Shown here: positions 8,300-10,467 of the stretch, one piece after another
How the letters are laid out: each line of letters starts with the position of its first letter
Numbering within the stretch: the stretch's first letter is position 1
Assembly (NCBI GenBank): GCA_938041275.1
Contig: CALISH010000106.1
Span: forward strand, 1 to 10,467
Length of the DNA stretch: 10,467 nucleotides
Source: an uncultured Solobacterium sp.
Lineage (GTDB): Bacteria; Bacillota_I; Bacilli_A; Erysipelotrichales; Erysipelotrichaceae
Reading direction: 5' to 3'
The notes under the pieces: model-generated
The model's database searches: none
Seen by the model: the letters and a program-made list of their open reading frames with translations, nothing else
What the model was told of the DNA's origin: nothing
Made by a program: the position numbers and the translations under genes

Positions 8300-8325
8300 G
8301 TTTACACAAAATATATTACACTGCC
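8300..8325 (-). repeat. Right terminal inverted repeat of the IS256-family element
   Basis: On the minus strand it begins GGCAGTGTA and ends TTTTGTGTAAAC, pairing with 6999-7024 at 21 of 26 positions. It lies upstream of the transposase start. Confidence 0.82.
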
Positions 8326-8336
8326 GTATTTTTATA

Positions 8337-8364
8337 TTGACTTCTTGACAGATATCATTATATG
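8337..8364 (+). promoter_or_regulatory. Candidate promoter for the ATPase/nuclease pair
   Basis: TTGACT (8337-8342) and TATATG (8359-8364) are separated by 16 nt. A second, perfect -35 box TTGACA (8345-8350) lies nearby but its best -10 candidates are poor. These lie just outside the right end of the insertion sequence and about 55 nt before the ATPase start. The pair therefore probably has its own promoter and does not depend on the upstream operon. Called by eye in very AT-rich DNA, so tentative. Confidence 0.38.
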
Positions 8365-8418
8365 AAAGATGATATATATATATTTTTTTTTATTTTATTA
8401 GTGTAGTGGAGAAATATA

Positions 8419-9708
8419 ATGCAATTAGAAATTAATAATATTGGAAAAATAAAATCTGCTACTTTAGAATTTAATGGGATTACTGTTGTAACCGGTAATA
8501 ATAATACTGGTAAGAGCACTATTGGTAAAGTATTATTTGCATTATTTTCAAAATTCAATAGTATTAACGAGGCTATTGATAAATATAAACGTAATGCAAT
8601 TATCGCTAGGGTTTTTAAGGAGTTCTCTAAGTATAGCTCTGAAGATGATACTATTCTTGGATCACCTTATCTATTAGAATTATTTAAACGAAGTAGGTAT
8701 GAATCTGATTATACTTCTAAGGATATATTGGATTTTTTGAATGGGCTTATATCTAATAAAACGTTGGATTTATTGCAGTCAAATATTGATGTTATGTTTA
8801 CTGAATCTTCAAAGGAAATCGATGGTTTAGAAATTAATCGTATTAAAGCTGAAGTGATTACTAACTATTTTAATGATATTTTTGATAATCAAATCAATAA
8901 TATGACTACCTCTAACCCAGCTCATGTAGATTTAGTTGTTAAAAATAAGCATATTAAGCTTGAATTTAAGGAAAATAATTGTGTTTTCCTTAAAGATGAA
9001 ATTCAATTAATTAATAAGGCTATTTATGTAGATGACCCATATATAATAGATTCTCGAATTGATAGATTATCATCCTCACTTAGTGGTCGTGTTGTAATAA
9101 ATAATTATACTAATAAATTGTTGCACTCTAGAGAATATTCATTTAATGAAAATGATCAAATAATAGAGAAAATCATAGCTAAAGATAAATATTCAGAAAT
9201 AGAAGAAAAGATTAATTTAGTTATAAAAGGCCAACTTGTCCCAAAAGACGATGGTCGATATACTTTAAAAAATAATGATTATCCTGAGGGGATAAATGTT
9301 TCAAATTTATCAACAGGATTAAAGTCTTTTTTAATTATTAAGAAGTTAATTACCGATAATTTAATTATAAACAGAGATATTCTCATATTAGATGAACCTG
9401 AAATTCATCTTCATCCAGAATGGCAAATAGTTTATGCAGAATTATTAGTGCTTTTACAAAAATATTTTAATTTAACGATTCTTTTAACTACTCATAGTCC
9501 TTTCTTTTTAAGAGCAATAGAAGTTTTTTCTAGAAAATATAATCTTAATGATAAGTGTAAATATTATTTAGCAAAACAAGATAATGAGTCAGAAGTAATA
9601 TTTAATGAGGTATTTGATACATCAATAATTTATGAAAAAATGGCAAATGCTTTTTCTATACTAAATAATATTGAAGATTCTATAACTGATAATACATGTG
9701 ATGATTAA
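8419..9708 (+). CDS. OLD/ABC-like AAA ATPase
   Basis: A 429-residue ATP-binding protein. EINNIGKIKSATLEFNGITVV opens an SMC/OLD-type fold and leads into Walker A GNNNTGKST (26-34). After a helical insert (about 60-280) come an ABC-signature-like LSTGLKS (297-303), Walker B LILDEPEIHLHPEW with Asp325/Glu326, and the H-loop TTHSP with His359. This order is that of AAA_15/AAA_21 ATPases, which serve as sensor or effector subunits in OLD, Gabija, Septu and PARIS defence systems. No TOPRIM domain follows, since only about 70 residues remain after the H-loop, so nuclease activity must come from a partner. GGAGA at 8408-8412 sits 6 nt before ATG 8419. The next gene starts 16 nt after the stop and is the likely partner. 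Confidence 0.87.
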   Translation: MQLEINNIGKIKSATLEFNGITVVTGNNNTGKSTIGKVLFALFSKFNSINEAIDKYKRNAIIARVFKEFSKYSSEDDTILGSPYLLELFKRSRYESDYTSKDILDFLNGLISNKTLDLLQSNIDVMFTESSKEIDGLEINRIKAEVITNYFNDIFDNQINNMTTSNPAHVDLVVKNKHIKLEFKENNCVFLKDEIQLINKAIYVDDPYIIDSRIDRLSSSLSGRVVINNYTNKLLHSREYSFNENDQIIEKIIAKDKYSEIEEKINLVIKGQLVPKDDGRYTLKNNDYPEGINVSNLSTGLKSFLIIKKLITDNLIINRDILILDEPEIHLHPEWQIVYAELLVLLQKYFNLTILLTTHSPFFLRAIEVFSRKYNLNDKCKYYLAKQDNESEVIFNEVFDTSIIYEKMANAFSILNNIEDSITDNTCDD

Positions 9709-9724
9709 CTTCAAATGGTAAATT

Positions 9725-10306
9725 ATGATGAGTTTAACACATATTCAAAGCTACCTTGAACAATTTATAAGTACAAGAAAAAGTATTACATTATTATCCG
9801 AAGATAAAAATGATAATCGTCCTGATAGCAGGACTTGGTGTGTCTCGGATGTACAAACATTTTGTTTAGATGATATAGTAGAATGTTATTGTAATAGTAA
9901 TGGGTTTGATAATTTTTCAAGTGTAGATGCTATTTCTATACATGAAAACGATTTAAATCTAATTGAATTTAAAAACTCTTCTTGTTGCAAAGATAATACA
10001 AAAAGAAGTTTAAAACTTAAAATTTCTGATACAATAAGATTTATTGAGAAGATTGTTTTAAATTCTAATTTCATTAATAATGCCTCTATAAATATTCGTT
10101 ATATACTGGTATTTAATCCTACAACTAGAAATGAAGGATTAAAAAGAACTACAGACGAATTATTTAGGTTAGCTAAAAAAGGGCCATCAGATAAGGACAG
10201 ATTATCTAATATAGGAAATTATGTAAAAGCGTTACAGCTTTGTAATGAATTTTTAATTTTATATCCGGAAGAGTTTATCAATAATATTAATAATTATATC
10301 GATTGA
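9725..10306 (+). CDS. Putative PD-(D/E)XK-like nuclease partner of the ATPase
   Basis: A 193-residue protein not recognised as a named family. SSVDAISIHENDLNLIEFKNS (about 65-85, described here by its key residues) has Asp68 on one strand and Glu81-x-Lys83 on the next, with a lysine-rich segment and a helix after it. This is the D-(x)12-E-x-K arrangement of PD-(D/E)XK nucleases. A further strand, NIRYILVF (123-130), fits the same α/β core. The start is one of two tandem ATGs (9725, 9728) with little Shine-Dalgarno, suggesting translational coupling to the ATPase 16 nt upstream. I infer that the ATPase senses infection and this subunit cuts nucleic acid. The fold rests only on the motif; it could instead be a non-catalytic partner. 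Confidence 0.62.
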   Translation: MMSLTHIQSYLEQFISTRKSITLLSEDKNDNRPDSRTWCVSDVQTFCLDDIVECYCNSNGFDNFSSVDAISIHENDLNLIEFKNSSCCKDNTKRSLKLKISDTIRFIEKIVLNSNFINNASINIRYILVFNPTTRNEGLKRTTDELFRLAKKGPSDKDRLSNIGNYVKALQLCNEFLILYPEEFINNINNYID

Positions 10307-10336
10307 TTTATTTTATATCTTAAAATTTGGATACAC

Positions 10337-10366
10337 TTGACATTTGATAGAAAATACTGTTAATAT
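10337..10366 (+). promoter_or_regulatory. Candidate promoter of the T-box leader
   Basis: A perfect -35 box TTGACA (10337-10342) is followed after 18 nt by TAATAT (10361-10366). The expected start, about 7-10 nt later, falls just before the first structured base of the T-box leader, as expected for a leader promoter. It follows the stop of the last island gene by about 30 nt, so it marks the start of a new transcription unit. Confidence 0.55.
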
Positions 10367-10383
10367 TAAAATTATTATATATT

Positions 10384-10467
10384 ATGCGATGAAGCAGAGT
10401 AGTAAACCACTATAGCGAGTGAGGATGGTGTAAGCTCACATTTGGTTGAAGGCGCTGTAGAGCATTG
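10384..10467 (+). ncRNA. T-box riboswitch, Stem I (cut by window end)
   Basis: The segment has a T-box Stem I layout: GATGAAG near the base, AGTAGTA on the 5' side of the specifier loop, AGCGAG, then GGATGGTGTAAGC in the distal AG-bulge/loop region. The helices are consistent by eye: ATGC 10384-10387 with GCAT 10462-10465, CAG 10395-10397 with CTG 10455-10457, AACCA 10405-10409 with TGGTT 10443-10447, GTGAG 10419-10423 with CTCAC 10435-10439. The 3' side of the specifier loop is GAAGGCG (10448-10454), so GGC is a candidate specifier, which would mean tRNA-Gly sensing. The antiterminator/terminator and the regulated gene lie beyond the window. It should bind uncharged tRNA and allow read-through of a downstream synthetase or amino-acid gene. 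Confidence 0.83.

Larger units (their letters stand above)
6999..8325 (-). mobile_element. IS256-family insertion sequence, about 1.33 kb, inactive copy
   Basis: Imperfect 26-bp terminal inverted repeats (6999-7024 and 8300-8325, 21 of 26 matching, both with inner ends TTTTGTGTAAAC) bracket one mutator-type transposase on the minus strand. Length, organisation and inner GTGTAAA ends fit the IS256 family. The 8-bp flanks (AAATGTTA on the left, GTATTTTT on the right) do not match, so no target duplication is visible; the element may be old or a flank rearranged. A 6-bp inverted repeat (GTTCTC 8274-8279, GAGAAC 8293-8298) lies between the right terminus and the transposase start and may limit read-in transcription. 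The element separates the HNH gene from the ATPase pair. Without it their spacing would be about 200 bp. Confidence 0.88.

Noticed and set aside
6252..9708. Classical Septu (PtuA ATPase plus PtuB HNH)
   Set aside because: Gene order is reversed, the two are separated by an insertion sequence, the HNH gene is translationally coupled to a receiver gene, and the ATPase has its own different partner.
2074..10306. CRISPR array or toxin-antitoxin pair
   Set aside because: No regularly spaced repeats were seen, and no small paired ORFs with toxin or antitoxin features were found.

Overview
The window is AT-rich, low-GC Gram-positive-type DNA. Strong Shine-Dalgarno sites, a T-box leader, an IS256-family element and a DUF3298-type secreted protein all point to Firmicutes. 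A decayed fragment of ribosomal protein L20 and the small secreted proteins would suit a Negativicute such as Veillonella, but no marker here proves the genus.

Left part (1-1904): a rho-independent terminator of an off-window gene; two small exported proteins (132-614, and a DUF3298-type protein at 812-1459) with a fossil of the 3' end of rplT between them; then an MmcQ/YjbR-fold protein (1545-1904). This looks like ordinary or lightly rearranged chromosomal backbone.

Middle part (2074-6890): a tight four-gene operon in visibly more AT-rich DNA. It encodes an NPPY-type adenine-N6 DNA methyltransferase, a 712-residue protein with a MORC-like (paraMORC) GHKL ATPase at the N-terminus and a complete histidine-kinase module at the C-terminus, a receiver-domain protein with no DNA-binding output domain, and an HNH endonuclease. 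Gene junctions are 9 nt apart, 1 nt apart, and overlapping by 11 nt. The parts suggest a restriction-modification-like defence system in which self/non-self marking (methylase), DNA remodelling (GHKL), a His-Asp phosphorelay (kinase plus receiver) and cleavage (HNH) are coupled. No helicase, specificity subunit or classical restriction enzyme is present.

An IS256-family element of about 1.33 kb (6999-8325, transposase on the minus strand) follows. Its transposase has an in-frame amber codon before the catalytic glutamate, so the copy looks dead. Beyond it is a second module (8419-10306): an OLD/ABC-like AAA ATPase and a 193-residue partner with a D-x12-E-x-K pattern typical of PD-(D/E)XK nucleases. 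This pair may be the far end of the same island or a separate two-gene defence system.

Right edge: a promoter and the 5' part of a T-box riboswitch (from about 10384, cut by the window end) mark the return to housekeeping genes. Its specifier may be the glycine codon GGC. The defence island therefore sits between an MmcQ-like gene and a T-box-regulated, probably aminoacyl-tRNA-related, gene.
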